A DNA stretch of 64,000 bases from Maricaulis sp017643475 (lineage in GTDB: Bacteria > Pseudomonadota > Alphaproteobacteria > Caulobacterales > Maricaulaceae), in the NCBI RefSeq assembly GCF_047123815.1, contig NZ_CP138920.1:1860001-1924000 (forward strand). The letters run 5' to 3'. The notes beneath the pieces were generated by a model. It was not told where the DNA came from. It made no database searches and was given only the letters and a program-made list of their open reading frames with translations. Below are positions 51,009 through 59,791 of this stretch, one piece after another. The position numbers and the translations under genes were made by a program. Within the stretch, counting starts at the first letter, position 1. Every line of letters begins with the position of its first letter.

Positions 51009-51413
51009 ATTGGACTTGTCATTGTCAGCCATGGCCGTTTGGCCGATGAACTGGTCGCCGCGACGGAACATGTTGTGGGGCCAATGGATGCGCTCTTGGC
51101 CGTTTGCATTGGACCGGACGATGACATGGAGCGCCGTCGCGCTGATATTCGTGATTCAATCGCGGATGCCGACCGCGGAGAGGGTGTTCTGGTTCTCACA
51201 GACATGTTCGGTGGAACCCCGTCCAACCTCGCTATTTCATTGCTTGATCCAGGCAAGGTGGAAGTCATCGCCGGGGTGAACCTGCCAATGCTGATCAAGC
51301 TGGCCGAGGCGCGTTCCCGCGCCGATCTCGACAGTCTTGCCCGTATGGGTGTTGAAGCCGGCAAACGCTATATCGCCATTGCATCCTCTGTCCTGGAAGG
51401 GGCTGGCAAGTGA
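51009..51413 (+). CDS. ptsM: PTS EIIA component of the mannose type (regulatory PTS)
   Basis: A 134-aa cytosolic EIIA-Man domain. The phosphorylated His is in IGLVIVSHGRLADEL (residue 9 from this start); VLVLTDMFGGTPSNLAISLL and VIAGVNLPMLIKLAEAR complete the fold. There is no EIIB/C partner, so it belongs to the nitrogen/carbon regulatory PTS of alphaproteobacteria. The earlier ATG at 50997 is in frame; neither has a clear ribosome-binding site. In many relatives hprK lies between chvG and this gene; here only ~70 bp separate them. It overlaps ptsH by 4 bp. Confidence 0.92.
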   Translation: MGLVIVSHGRLADELVAATEHVVGPMDALLAVCIGPDDDMERRRADIRDSIADADRGEGVLVLTDMFGGTPSNLAISLLDPGKVEVIAGVNLPMLIKLAEARSRADLDSLARMGVEAGKRYIAIASSVLEGAGK

Positions 51414-51685
51414 GTGTGATTGAACGTCGCGTTACCATCTGCAATGCGCGCGGCCTGCACGCGCGCGCAGCCGCCAAATTTGTTGAAACCGCGCAGCGTT
51501 TTGACGCCGTTGTTTATGTCACGCGTGAAGGCGAGACAGTGCCGGCGGATTCGATCATGGAATTGCTGATGCTGGCCGCCAGCAAGGGCGCGGAGATCGC
51601 CATCGCGTCCGAAGGTGCTCAGGCCGCGGACGTGTCCGAGGCGCTGGTTGAGCTGGTCGAGGCCGGGTTCTACGAGTCCGAATAG
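51410..51685 (+). CDS. ptsH: Phosphocarrier protein HPr
   Basis: 91 aa. The PEP-dependent phosphorylation site is His17 in NARGLHARAAAKF; the regulatory serine is Ser48 in PADSIMELLMLAASKG. HPr accepts phosphate from enzyme I and passes it to EIIA-Man upstream. Ser48 is retained although no HPr kinase gene is in the cluster. GTGA overlap with ptsM. It ends in a terminator. Confidence 0.95.
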   Translation: MSVIERRVTICNARGLHARAAAKFVETAQRFDAVVYVTREGETVPADSIMELLMLAASKGAEIAIASEGAQAADVSEALVELVEAGFYESE

Positions 51686-51707
51686 CTCCGCGTACATGAC
51701 GCAAAGC

Positions 51708-51742
51708 AAAAGGGCTGCGAGTGATCTCGCAGCCCTTTGTTC
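51708..51742. terminator. Bidirectional intrinsic terminator after ptsH
   Basis: The stem AAAGGGCTGCGAG / CTCGCAGCCCTTT with a TGAT loop, then TGTTCTT on the plus strand. It lies between the convergent ptsH and the Ala/Glu-rich protein. Confidence 0.88.
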
Positions 51743-51760
51743 TTAAAGCGAAGGTCCGGC

Positions 51761-53650
51761 CTATTCGGCAGGGCGCGGTTCCACCTCGACCTCGGGTGCA
51801 CCCGGAGCAAAATCGCTCTCCATGGCATTCTCGGTCATCGGGTCATTGCCATCATCCATCACCGGGTCATCAACCGGTGCCGGCATGTCGGGAGCTGGCG
51901 CATCCTCCACGGTGGCTGCTTCTGCGGCAGGCGTGGCGTCCGGAGCGTCGATGGCGTCTGCAGCTGCGAGAATGTCCTGCAACTGAGCGTCGACAGCGTC
52001 AGTCGCTTCCTCGACCTGCTCGAGCTGGGCATCGACCGCGTCGGTCATGCTCGTTTCCGGGACGTCGTCCTCGGCAGCGGGTTCAGCAGGCGTTTCCGCC
52101 GGAGCTGCCTCGACGTCTTCCATGGTGCGTTCGGCCTGAGCCTCCACAGCGGCCGGCATCGGCGGCGGCGGTGGGACAGGCATGGTGCTTTCGTCTTCCA
52201 GGTCGATCTCGGCGCTGTCGTCGGAGCCGAGATCGTCTTGTTCGCTGGCGTTCAGAGCAGCGGCTTCAGCGACTGCTTCCATGCTTGGAAGGTCATCCTC
52301 GATGGTATCTTCGGTTTCCTGGGTGACAGCCTCGCCTACAACCGGTGCGTCATCTTCTGCAGGCTCAGCAGCCTGGCCAGCATCCTCTGCGGCTGCCTCC
52401 AGGGTTTCCGTGTCGGAGACTTCTGGTGCGGCGGTGGATTCCGCGTCCTCGGAGAGCAGGTTTTCTGCTTCCGCCGTGATAGCGTCTGAAGGCGTCTCTG
52501 CCACGATTTCAACCGTGGCGGCGGAAACGTCTTCAACCGGGGCGTCGGCAACGTCCTCGCTCGCTTCTACTGCGGGCAGAGCGCTCTCAGTCTCAGCTTC
52601 AAGGGCCTCTGCAGCCTCGGATGCAGCCGTCTCGGTGCTTGCCGGGGCGGTCGCCTCTTCGACCATTGTCTCAGCGGGGTCGCTGGCTTCGAGAGCGTCA
52701 GTTTCGACGATGGCGGTCTCGGCGGCGGCCGGTGCATCCTGCGTTGCGAGCACGGTTGCAGCGGCGGCAGTTGCGACAGCAGCTGTCGCCGGCATGTCGG
52801 CACTGCGCACTTCTTCCTGAGGCGGATTGCGCATGACGTGTTCGGCAAGGCGTTCGACGCGGGCATTCAGGCGTCCGCTATCGCGGATGCGGTTGACCAA
52901 ACCGCCAGCCAGATAGAGCGCGAGACCACCAGCCAGAATGATCAGGCTGGTTTCAGCTGCACCAAACATGGCACCGGCGATCAGTGAGAAAGCGGCGAAA
53001 GCCGGGATGTACAGGAGGCGCCAGGACCGAGATGAGAAAGCGAGAATTGCCAGCAGGGCCGAAACGGCGAACACGCTGAGCGCGGTAAGCTGGTCCATGG
53101 CGATGAAGCCTAGACCGGCAATGGCGTCGGCAATACCGGTCGGTAATGCTGTTTCAAGCCGCCAGTCGGCCAGGCCCGGCACGCGTGCCAGGATTTCGTC
53201 ATAGACCGAAAACGCAGGAATTCCGGCCATCATGCCGGCGTTTACCTCAGTCAGGAACACATGGAGGGTCGGCCAGATGGCGACAGTAGCCGTGAGGACC
53301 ATGGCCAGGATGGACAGCCACCAGTTAAAGGAGCGGGTGACACCCGAGCGCGCCAGGATCGCCGTGGCGTCCGGAGCGGCCCGCATCCACACACCGCGTG
53401 AATGATTGACAATGGCGACAGGGCGGGAGCGCCGGTTTGGTCCGGACTGGACACGGACAATCGTCGCGCTGTCACCCGGCGCAAAGGCGTTGGATTGCTC
53501 GATGAGTTTTACGTCGTGTTCCAGCCCATCGGGATCGGTGACCCGGCCAGTGCTGGCATCAGACGAAGAAACTTGACCCGAGACTGTAAAAAAATCGATC
53601 CGGCGCGAGCCGTAAGATTGCCCCGCATGGGCGGTCGGCAGCAAAGACAT
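51761..53650 (-). CDS. Membrane protein with long acidic Ala/Glu-rich tail
   Basis: About 629 aa. The N-terminal ~80 residues form a predicted periplasmic beta domain (FFTVSGQVSSSDASTGRVTDPDGLEHDVKLIEQ, GDSATIVRVQSG). Four TM helices follow (WWLSILAMVLTATVAIWPTL, MDQLTALSVFAVSALLAILAF, LLYIPAFAAFSLIAGAMFG, TSLIILAGGLALYLAGGL). From about residue 290 the rest (~340 residues) is low-complexity, rich in Ala, Glu, Asp and Val with a PPPPPMP patch. The start is uncertain: ATG 53650 has AGGTGAGG upstream, but an open frame extends 27 codons further and may hold the real signal peptide. No homologue recognised. Confidence 0.6.
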   Translation of the reverse strand: MSLLPTAHAGQSYGSRRIDFFTVSGQVSSSDASTGRVTDPDGLEHDVKLIEQSNAFAPGDSATIVRVQSGPNRRSRPVAIVNHSRGVWMRAAPDATAILARSGVTRSFNWWLSILAMVLTATVAIWPTLHVFLTEVNAGMMAGIPAFSVYDEILARVPGLADWRLETALPTGIADAIAGLGFIAMDQLTALSVFAVSALLAILAFSSRSWRLLYIPAFAAFSLIAGAMFGAAETSLIILAGGLALYLAGGLVNRIRDSGRLNARVERLAEHVMRNPPQEEVRSADMPATAAVATAAAATVLATQDAPAAAETAIVETDALEASDPAETMVEEATAPASTETAASEAAEALEAETESALPAVEASEDVADAPVEDVSAATVEIVAETPSDAITAEAENLLSEDAESTAAPEVSDTETLEAAAEDAGQAAEPAEDDAPVVGEAVTQETEDTIEDDLPSMEAVAEAAALNASEQDDLGSDDSAEIDLEDESTMPVPPPPPMPAAVEAQAERTMEDVEAAPAETPAEPAAEDDVPETSMTDAVDAQLEQVEEATDAVDAQLQDILAAADAIDAPDATPAAEAATVEDAPAPDMPAPVDDPVMDDGNDPMTENAMESDFAPGAPEVEVEPRPAE

Positions 53651-53839
53651 AAGTACGAACACCTCACCTGTCGGAATACCGCCACACAGTGTCACGGCCC
53701 GATTGCATCCCCATCCCCCCGTATCATACAAGCTGGGGTATGCATTTTGAAACAGCTTAAGGGCTCTTTAATCAAATTATCAAGTCTGTTGCGGGGTTAC
53801 GGTTAACGTCCGCAACGTCTTGTCTTGAAGGGCAACCAG

Positions 53840-54280
53840 ATGACCATGCGCCTCATTTCTCTCATTATGGTTTGCGTCCTGGCGTCTTGCGCCGGTATTC
53901 CGCAGCTTCGGCAGGACAGTCAGCAGGGACCGTTTCGGCCGCGCGACATCTATCCGACGACGCCAAATGTCGAGCGCCTGATCGGCCCGGAGGATTGTCG
54001 TGGTTCCACCCTAGCGGCAGTACAGGCCGAATTGCCGAGCTATCCCGGGCGAGCTTATCAGAATGGCCGCCAGGGTTGGGTTGTGGTTCGTTTTGACGTC
54101 AATACGGACGGGAGTGTTGCCCGCACGCGCATTGCGCGATCTGTTCCCGACGGTGTCTTTGACCGGGCGTCGCGCCGAGCGGTGTCCAGCTGGGTGTTTC
54201 GTCCGCTTGAGGGCGAGCAGATCCTGGAAAACTGTGTAGTTATGTTCGAGTTTCGCGCCGGCGAGGTCCGCATTCGCTGA
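53840..54280 (+). CDS. Lipoprotein with TonB C-terminal-like domain
   Basis: A 146-aa exported lipoprotein (LIMVCVLASCAGI). The C-terminal ~90 residues match the TonB_C/energy-transducer fold: SYPGRAYQNGRQGWVVVRFDVNTDGSVARTRIARSVPDGVFDRASRRAVSSWVFRPL. Unlike true TonB it has no N-terminal TM anchor or Pro-rich span, so it may bind envelope partners rather than transmit energy. GAAGGG lies 7 bp before ATG 53840; a TTG at 53825 is also in frame. Confidence 0.8.
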   Translation: MTMRLISLIMVCVLASCAGIPQLRQDSQQGPFRPRDIYPTTPNVERLIGPEDCRGSTLAAVQAELPSYPGRAYQNGRQGWVVVRFDVNTDGSVARTRIARSVPDGVFDRASRRAVSSWVFRPLEGEQILENCVVMFEFRAGEVRIR

Positions 54281-54286
54281 TCGGCG

Positions 54287-54504
54287 TTAACCTTTCGATA
54301 ATACTTTCCACAGGTTCGTGCAGGCTTGGTTGCAAGATTCAACGCTTTGAATCAACACATTGAGCTGACTCTGCTTTTTCCACGCTTTGTTCACGGAAAA
54401 CTCGGGTTTCTGCCCGGAAACCTGCTTGTCCGTACATAACTTATTTAGTTTTTCAGCGGTGCGAGCATCGCGCCGCTGTTAGCCCGTCGTTATCATGGCG
54501 ATTC
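54287..54504. promoter_or_regulatory. divL upstream region with GANTC sites and a palindrome
   Basis: This 273-bp gene-free stretch holds a perfect palindrome GATTCAA-cgct-TTGAATC (54336-54353) containing two GANTC sites, plus a third GATTC at 54500-54504. GANTC is the target of the CcrM methyltransferase in Caulobacter-like bacteria, where hemimethylation tunes cell-cycle promoters. TTAA-N7-ATAA (54287-54301) is one mismatch from the CtrA site TTAA-N7-TTAA. Regulation by either is inference. Confidence 0.4.
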
Positions 54505-54553
54505 GTTGGGGGCTCTCATCACGGGGTGAGCCCGCTAACAAGGGCGACAAAAT

Positions 54554-57031
54554 ATGATCGGACAGATTCTCCAGGCTGCGCCAGTAATGGTCACGTTTGG
54601 ATCCATGGCCTTTGCACTGGTGGTGGGGGTATGGGCTTTCAGAAAGACTGCGGGCGCGCGAGCGACCCACGCCATCTGGCGAAGGAGAACCGCTGAGCTT
54701 GAAGATCGGGTTGCGCGCGCTGACAGCGTTTTTGGCGCGCATCCGGGCTTGGTCGTCGTTTGGGACGAGCCGCCGTTTAATGAGGATGATAACGGCTGGG
54801 GACAGCCCAAGATATTCGGGTCCTCCGTCGCGCTGGCATCCTTGCTGCGTTTCGCTGAAGCTACAGATGGTCCGGACCCGGCTTCCATCCTGATGGAAGG
54901 CCTGGCGGATTACGAGGCTCGATCTTCGTCCGGTGAAGAGACGACTCTGCGCCGCCGCTTCCAGGATCTGATGCAGCAGGGACGCCCGTTCTCGCTGACG
55001 ATCATCGGCCCGAGTGGCCGTTTTCTGGAAGTGGATGGACGCGCGGCCGGAACCCAGCTCGTTGTCTGGTTGTCGGATTCTACAATCCGTGGTCTCGAGG
55101 AGTCGGGTGCCCGTGGACGCATCGAGGAAGCGCGCCGCGTGGTCTCCAAGGACCCGGTCGCATTCCTGGACATGCTGGGACGTGCGCCGTTCCCGGCCTG
55201 GCGTATCAATGCCTCCGGCCGTATCGAGTGGGCCAACCCGATTTATGTGAAGGCTGTCGATGGTGAAGTGCTGGACAATGTCCTGCAGGACCAGACCTAT
55301 CTCGACGCCGGCATGAGGGAACAGACGATACGTGCGATCGAGAGCAGTGCTCCCGTCAGCGAGACACGGATTGTTGTTGTGAACGGTCGTCGTCGCGCCA
55401 TGGAGTTCCTGATCTTCCCGGTATCCGGCGGCGCGGCTGGTATTGCGATCGACCAGACCGCGTCGGAGGAGGCCAAGGCAGACCTCAAACGATTCCGCCG
55501 GGCCCACGATGAAACCCTCAATCACATGGCCGAGGCCGTCGTGGTGTTTGATCGTTCCAAGCGGATGAGTTTTCACAACACGGCCTTTACCAGGCTGTTC
55601 AAGCTGGATGATGCCTGGCTCACCGAACGCCCTGGGCATTCCCAGATGCTGGACCGCATGCGTGAGAAGCGCTTGCTGCCGGAGCAGGCGGACTATGCCG
55701 CTTGGAAGGCAGATGAGCTGGCGCGTTATGATGATAGTCCGAATGATGAAAGCCCGGATGAACTGTGGCCGTTACCTGATGGGCGCACCCTGCGGGTTGC
55801 CCGTCAGCGTCACCCGCTGGGTGGTGTCATGCTCATCTTTGAGGACAAGACTGACGAACTGGCGCTCAAGGCCCGTTACAACACGCTGATCAATGTCCAG
55901 CGTGCTACGCTGGACAAGCTGCACGAGGCTGTGGCCGTGTTCGGTGCGAATGGCCGTCTGCAGTTGAATAATAACGCCTTCGAGGAGCTCTGGGGTTTCC
56001 GGGCTGGCGAGCTGGAGGGCGAACCGTCTTTTGATGACGTCGCGGAAACCTGCGCCGCCCTGTTCGCCGATGATCGTGTATGGACGGATATCAAGGGCCG
56101 TGTAACTGATCCGAGCCCGCAGGCGCGCAAACAGGTCACCGGCGAGATGCGTCGTTCCGACGATCGTGTCCTGACCTATCTCACCAGACCCCTGCCGGAC
56201 GGTGCGACGCTGATCTGCTGGGACGATGTCACCGACAGCCGCCGCATCGAAGAGGCCCTGCGCGAACGGGCTGAGGCACTTGAGGCTTCCGAGCGCATCA
56301 AGACCGAGTTTGTCGAGCATGTGAGTTACCAGTTGCGCACGCCGCTGACGACGATCGGTGGATATGCCGACATGCTGGCGCACGGGTTTGCCGGCGAGCT
56401 GACCGACCGTCAAAAAGAGCCGATGTCAGCGATCCAGTCTGCTTCCACACATCTGGCCAAGTTGATCGACGACATTCTCGATGTGGCCGCGATCGATGCC
56501 GGCAAGCTGGAACTGGATCTCGGTGATGTCGCCATTGCCGATGTTGTTGGTGAGGCTGCGGAACTCGTTGCGGCCAAGGCGGATCATGAATCCATCAAGC
56601 TGGAGGTAAAGGTCGATGACGATTCAGGTCTGCTGCGTGCTGACCGCAATCGTCTGAAACAGGTCTCCATGAACCTGCTCTCCAACGCCCTGCGCCATGT
56701 CGATCCCGGGGGGCATGTTGAAATCGGCGCCCGGCGCGCCGACGAGCAGATCACACTTTGGGTCAAGGATGATGGCGAGGGTATCGCGCCGGAACAACAG
56801 GCCAGGGTGTTCGATCGTTTTTCCCGAGGCGAGCGTGGCGGGGCCGGTCTGGGTCTGGCACTGGTCAAGGAAATCGCCCAGCTGCATGGCGGTTGGGTAG
56901 AGCTGGTTTCCGAGCCAGGCAAAGGCACGGAAGTTTCTTGTCACCTGCCGCTGGAACCGCGTGGCAGGGGAGTGCCGCCCGAGCTGGCTCTGATGGGGTC
57001 AACCACGGCCAAGCTCAGCGAGACGGTCTGA
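54554..57031 (+). CDS. divL: DivL-like PAS sensor pseudokinase with Tyr in the H-box
   Basis: An 825-aa protein with one N-terminal TM helix (MVTFGSMAFALVVGVWAF), then PAS-type domains (around 200-300, 330-450 and 470-570: PAWRINASGRIEWANPIYV, MAEAVVVFDRSKRMSFHNTAF, HEAVAVFGANGRLQLNNNAF), and a kinase core. The H-box reads FVEHVSYQLRTPLTTI, with Tyr592 in the place of His, as in Caulobacter DivL, which binds DivK and controls CckA. The ATP-binding boxes remain (MNLLSNALRHV, KDDGEGIAPEQQARVFDRF, GAGLGLALVKEI). The order divL-tsaE-amgK-murU-addB-addA is like that in Caulobacter, except that a ferredoxin gene intervenes on the other strand. Confidence 0.92.
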   Translation: MIGQILQAAPVMVTFGSMAFALVVGVWAFRKTAGARATHAIWRRRTAELEDRVARADSVFGAHPGLVVVWDEPPFNEDDNGWGQPKIFGSSVALASLLRFAEATDGPDPASILMEGLADYEARSSSGEETTLRRRFQDLMQQGRPFSLTIIGPSGRFLEVDGRAAGTQLVVWLSDSTIRGLEESGARGRIEEARRVVSKDPVAFLDMLGRAPFPAWRINASGRIEWANPIYVKAVDGEVLDNVLQDQTYLDAGMREQTIRAIESSAPVSETRIVVVNGRRRAMEFLIFPVSGGAAGIAIDQTASEEAKADLKRFRRAHDETLNHMAEAVVVFDRSKRMSFHNTAFTRLFKLDDAWLTERPGHSQMLDRMREKRLLPEQADYAAWKADELARYDDSPNDESPDELWPLPDGRTLRVARQRHPLGGVMLIFEDKTDELALKARYNTLINVQRATLDKLHEAVAVFGANGRLQLNNNAFEELWGFRAGELEGEPSFDDVAETCAALFADDRVWTDIKGRVTDPSPQARKQVTGEMRRSDDRVLTYLTRPLPDGATLICWDDVTDSRRIEEALRERAEALEASERIKTEFVEHVSYQLRTPLTTIGGYADMLAHGFAGELTDRQKEPMSAIQSASTHLAKLIDDILDVAAIDAGKLELDLGDVAIADVVGEAAELVAAKADHESIKLEVKVDDDSGLLRADRNRLKQVSMNLLSNALRHVDPGGHVEIGARRADEQITLWVKDDGEGIAPEQQARVFDRFSRGERGGAGLGLALVKEIAQLHGGWVELVSEPGKGTEVSCHLPLEPRGRGVPPELALMGSTTAKLSETV

Positions 57032-57059
57032 GCCCGCTCGACTTCGACAGCACACGATA

Positions 57060-57094
57060 AAGGGCCCGGTGAGTAATCATCGGGCCCCTTGTTT
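57060..57094. terminator. Terminator between divL and the ferredoxin gene
   Basis: The stem AAGGGCCCG / CGGGCCCCTT around a 12-nt loop, with TTGTTTC on the plus side and TTTATCGT on the minus side. It serves both convergent genes. Confidence 0.75.
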
Positions 57095-57103
57095 CGGGTC
57101 TAC

Positions 57104-57424
57104 CTAGCCCTGGTGTTCCGGGATGCGTACGATCAGGCCGTCCAGCGCGTCGGATACCTTGATCTGGCAAGACAGGCGGGAATTGTCCTGAACACCCTCG
57201 GCAAAATCGAGCATGGAATCTTCCATCGCCTCGCGCGCGCCGGTCTTCTCGGTCCAGGCCGCGTCCACATAGACGTGGCAGGTTGCGCAGGCGCAGGCGC
57301 CGCCGCAATCAGCATCAATACCCGGGACCATGTTGCGCACAGCGCCTTCCATGACCGTCAGGCCCTTGTCTACGTCGAGCGTATGCTCATTGCCATTGTG
57401 TTCGATGTAAGTGATCTTCGCCAT
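57104..57424 (-). CDS. Adrenodoxin-type 2Fe-2S ferredoxin
   Basis: 106 aa. Cluster ligands: C-x5-C-x2-C in DADCGGACACATCHVYV and the fourth Cys in SRLSCQIKVSD, spaced as in adrenodoxin/FdxB ferredoxins. The C-terminal IVRIPEHQ is typical. It can feed cytochrome P450s or help in iron-sulfur assembly; no partner gene is adjacent. GCGGAG precedes the ATG. Confidence 0.92.
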   Translation of the reverse strand: MAKITYIEHNGNEHTLDVDKGLTVMEGAVRNMVPGIDADCGGACACATCHVYVDAAWTEKTGAREAMEDSMLDFAEGVQDNSRLSCQIKVSDALDGLIVRIPEHQG

Positions 57425-57526
57425 ATCAAACTCCGCTAGTGCCCCGGAAATGAACAGCGTTCACGCGCAAGTCAAGATGGAGCATCACTGCTTGCCCCTT
57501 CTGGCGGGCTCGGATAAGCCGAATGC

Positions 57527-57994
57527 ATGCCGTCCTCACATGCGATCCAGCTGGCAAATCTCCAGGAAACCCGTGCGTTGGGCAAACGCCTCGCGGCGGT
57601 TCTTCGTGCGGGGGACTGTGTGTTCCTGACGGGTGATCTCGGTGCGGGCAAGACCTCCCTGGCGCGCGGTGTGATCGAGGCCCTGACGGGTGAGGCCGAT
57701 GCGCCCAGTCCCACCTATACCATCGCCCAGACCTACAGCACGCACGAGGGCGGCGAGTTGATCCACGCAGATCTCTACCGGATTGAAAACGAGGGCGAGA
57801 TCGAGGAAGTCGGGCTGGAGGAGGCGTTCGATTTTGCCATCACGCTGATCGAATGGCCGGACCGGCTGGGGGCTGCAAAGCCCCCGGACCGGCTTGAACT
57901 GGACATACGCCACGAAGAGGGCGATGACCCTGGAAAACGACAAGTCCGCATGACGGGGCGGGGAAAATGGGAGAGCAGAGTTGACGACCTCTGA
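57527..57994 (+). CDS. tsaE: tRNA threonylcarbamoyladenosine biosynthesis ATPase TsaE
   Basis: A 155-aa P-loop ATPase of the t6A complex. The Walker A is GDLGAGKTSLARG; SPTYTIAQTYSTHEGGELIHADLYRIENEGEIEEVGLEEAF and LIEWPDRLG are family motifs. It partners with TsaD, encoded at 23020. Its end overlaps the amgK start by 14 bp. Confidence 0.95.
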   Translation: MPSSHAIQLANLQETRALGKRLAAVLRAGDCVFLTGDLGAGKTSLARGVIEALTGEADAPSPTYTIAQTYSTHEGGELIHADLYRIENEGEIEEVGLEEAFDFAITLIEWPDRLGAAKPPDRLELDIRHEEGDDPGKRQVRMTGRGKWESRVDDL

Positions 57995-59081
57995 TCGCGC
58001 CGAGGCGCGCAAGGCTTTTGTGGCCGCGGCCGGGTGGGATGGCGCCGCTATCGAGCCGCTGGCGGGTGACGCCTCAACACGCAGCTATTTCCGCGTCCGT
58101 GAGGGTGAGCGCAAGGCCATGCTGATGGATGCGCCACTGGGCGCTGAAGCGCCGGCCTGCCCGCCGGGAGCCCGTCCGGAAGAGCGTGCGGAGCTCGGTT
58201 ATAATGCAGTTGCGCGCCTCGCCGGTCCAAATCTGGTGGCTTTCGCCGGGCTAGCGCGGGCGCTCGGGGAGCGCGGATTCTCGACACCGGAAATCTACGC
58301 CAGCGATATCGATGAGGGCTTCCTGCTGATGGAGGATCTGGGCGATGATCTTTTTGCCCGCATCATCCCGTCGGACTGGCATGAGGGCACGCTCTATTCC
58401 CACGCTGTAGATCTGCTGGCCGCGCTGTATCGCTCGAGCCTGCCGGGCGAGGTCGGGGTCGATGGCAAGACGTGGCCGCTGCAGGATTATGATGCGGTCG
58501 CCATGCGGGCTGAGACAGATCTCTTCCTGGACTGGTTTATGGACCAATACTCCGGTGTCTCGCTGAGCCAGCAGGCGCGCGATGACTGGAACGCAATCTG
58601 GGACAAGGCCTTTGCCCGCCTGGAGAACTGCCCCAAGGGCATTGTCCTGCGTGATTTTCACGCGGAAAACCTCATCTATCTGCCCGAACGCGAGGACGAG
58701 GCCTGTGTCGGCCTGCTCGATTTTCAGGATGCGGTGATGGGGCATCCGGCCTATGACCTCGTGTCCCTGCTGGAAGACGCGCGCCGGAATGTCGACCGCA
58801 AACTTTCCGTTCCGCTCAAGGCGCGGTTCGTGGCCAAGGCCGGGATCGCGGATGTCGCCGGTTTCGACGCCAGCTATGCCGTGCTGGGTGCGCAGCGCAA
58901 TGCCAAGATCCTTGGCATTTTTGTTCGCTTGGCCAAGCGCGATGGCAAGGAGAAGTATCTCGACATGTTGCCGCACGTCGCGCGCCTGTTTGTTGGCGAT
59001 CTCCAGCATCCTGCCCTGATGGATCTGTTGATGTGGACCAAGACCCACGCGGATGCGGTCTTCAGGGAAGCGCACAAATGA
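57981..59081 (+). CDS. amgK: Anomeric amino-sugar kinase AmgK
   Basis: A 366-aa kinase of the aminoglycoside phosphotransferase fold. It phosphorylates N-acetylmuramic acid and N-acetylglucosamine at C1 in the peptidoglycan-recycling route that bypasses de novo MurA. Motifs: LAGDASTRSYFRV, VLRDFHAENLIYLP (catalytic Asp, HAEN), VGLLDFQDAVMGHPAYDLVSLL (metal DFQ). The start is TTG at 57981 after GGGAGAGC. Its stop overlaps murU (ATGA), the standard amgK-murU pair. This route gives intrinsic fosfomycin tolerance in relatives. Confidence 0.9.
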   Translation: MTTSDRAEARKAFVAAAGWDGAAIEPLAGDASTRSYFRVREGERKAMLMDAPLGAEAPACPPGARPEERAELGYNAVARLAGPNLVAFAGLARALGERGFSTPEIYASDIDEGFLLMEDLGDDLFARIIPSDWHEGTLYSHAVDLLAALYRSSLPGEVGVDGKTWPLQDYDAVAMRAETDLFLDWFMDQYSGVSLSQQARDDWNAIWDKAFARLENCPKGIVLRDFHAENLIYLPEREDEACVGLLDFQDAVMGHPAYDLVSLLEDARRNVDRKLSVPLKARFVAKAGIADVAGFDASYAVLGAQRNAKILGIFVRLAKRDGKEKYLDMLPHVARLFVGDLQHPALMDLLMWTKTHADAVFREAHK

Positions 59082-59791
59082 TTGATATCCGGACCGGCAT
59101 GGCCCTGGCGGCGGGCCTGGGCACGCGGATGCGCCCGTTGACCAATGACCGACCGAAGGCATTGGTCGAAGTCGATGGCCGCACCCTGCTCGATTATGCC
59201 TTGGACCGGATGGCCCGGTCCGGCGTCGAGCGCGCGGTGGTGAATATCCACCATTTTGCCGATCGCATGGAAGAACACCTGGCGACCCGAAAGGGCGGCC
59301 CGGAAATCATCGTTTCGGATGAGCGCGGAGAGGTGCTTGAAACCGGTGGCGGTGTTGTCAAAGCCCTGCCCTTGCTGGGGGCCGAGCCGGTGTTCATCAC
59401 CAATATCGACGCGCTATGGTTTGATGCCGGCGCGGCAGAGCTGGACCGCATGCGGGCGGCCTGGAACCCGGACGAGATGGATGTCCTGCTGTTGCTGGCG
59501 CCCCTGGACCAGACGCTGGGATTTGACGGTCCCGGCGATTTCTTCCTGGGCGGGGACGGCCGTGTCAGCTGGCGCGGCGATACTGATCACGCGCCCTATG
59601 CCTATGCCGGTACCCAGATCCACAACCCTGCCATCATGGCGGGGCGGCCCGAGGCGCGTTTCTCCATGGTCGAGGTCTGGAAGGAACTTGTTCCGGCTGG
59701 CCGTGTCCACGGTATCGTCATGGACAGTTTCTGGATGCATGTCGGCGACCCCGGCGCACGTGATGAAGCGGAGGCTCGAATCCGCGCTTGA
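59078..59791 (+). CDS. murU: N-acetylmuramate-1-phosphate uridylyltransferase MurU
   Basis: A 237-aa nucleotidyltransferase making UDP-MurNAc from MurNAc-1-phosphate. The N-terminal signature is GMALAAGLGTRMRPLTNDRPKALVEV; ETGGGVVKALPLLG, FITNIDALWFD and YTAGTQI-like YAYAGTQIHNP follow the family. The start ATG 59078 overlaps the amgK stop; a longer frame begins at 59033 without homology. The stop overlaps the addB TTG. Confidence 0.92.
   Translation: MIDIRTGMALAAGLGTRMRPLTNDRPKALVEVDGRTLLDYALDRMARSGVERAVVNIHHFADRMEEHLATRKGGPEIIVSDERGEVLETGGGVVKALPLLGAEPVFITNIDALWFDAGAAELDRMRAAWNPDEMDVLLLLAPLDQTLGFDGPGDFFLGGDGRVSWRGDTDHAPYAYAGTQIHNPAIMAGRPEARFSMVEVWKELVPAGRVHGIVMDSFWMHVGDPGARDEAEARIRA

Noticed and set aside
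52182..52820. 212-codon Ser/Ala-rich plus-strand frame opposite the acidic tail
   Set aside because: It is the complement of a GCN/GAN-rich repeat region; Ser/Ala richness follows from that, with no start signal.
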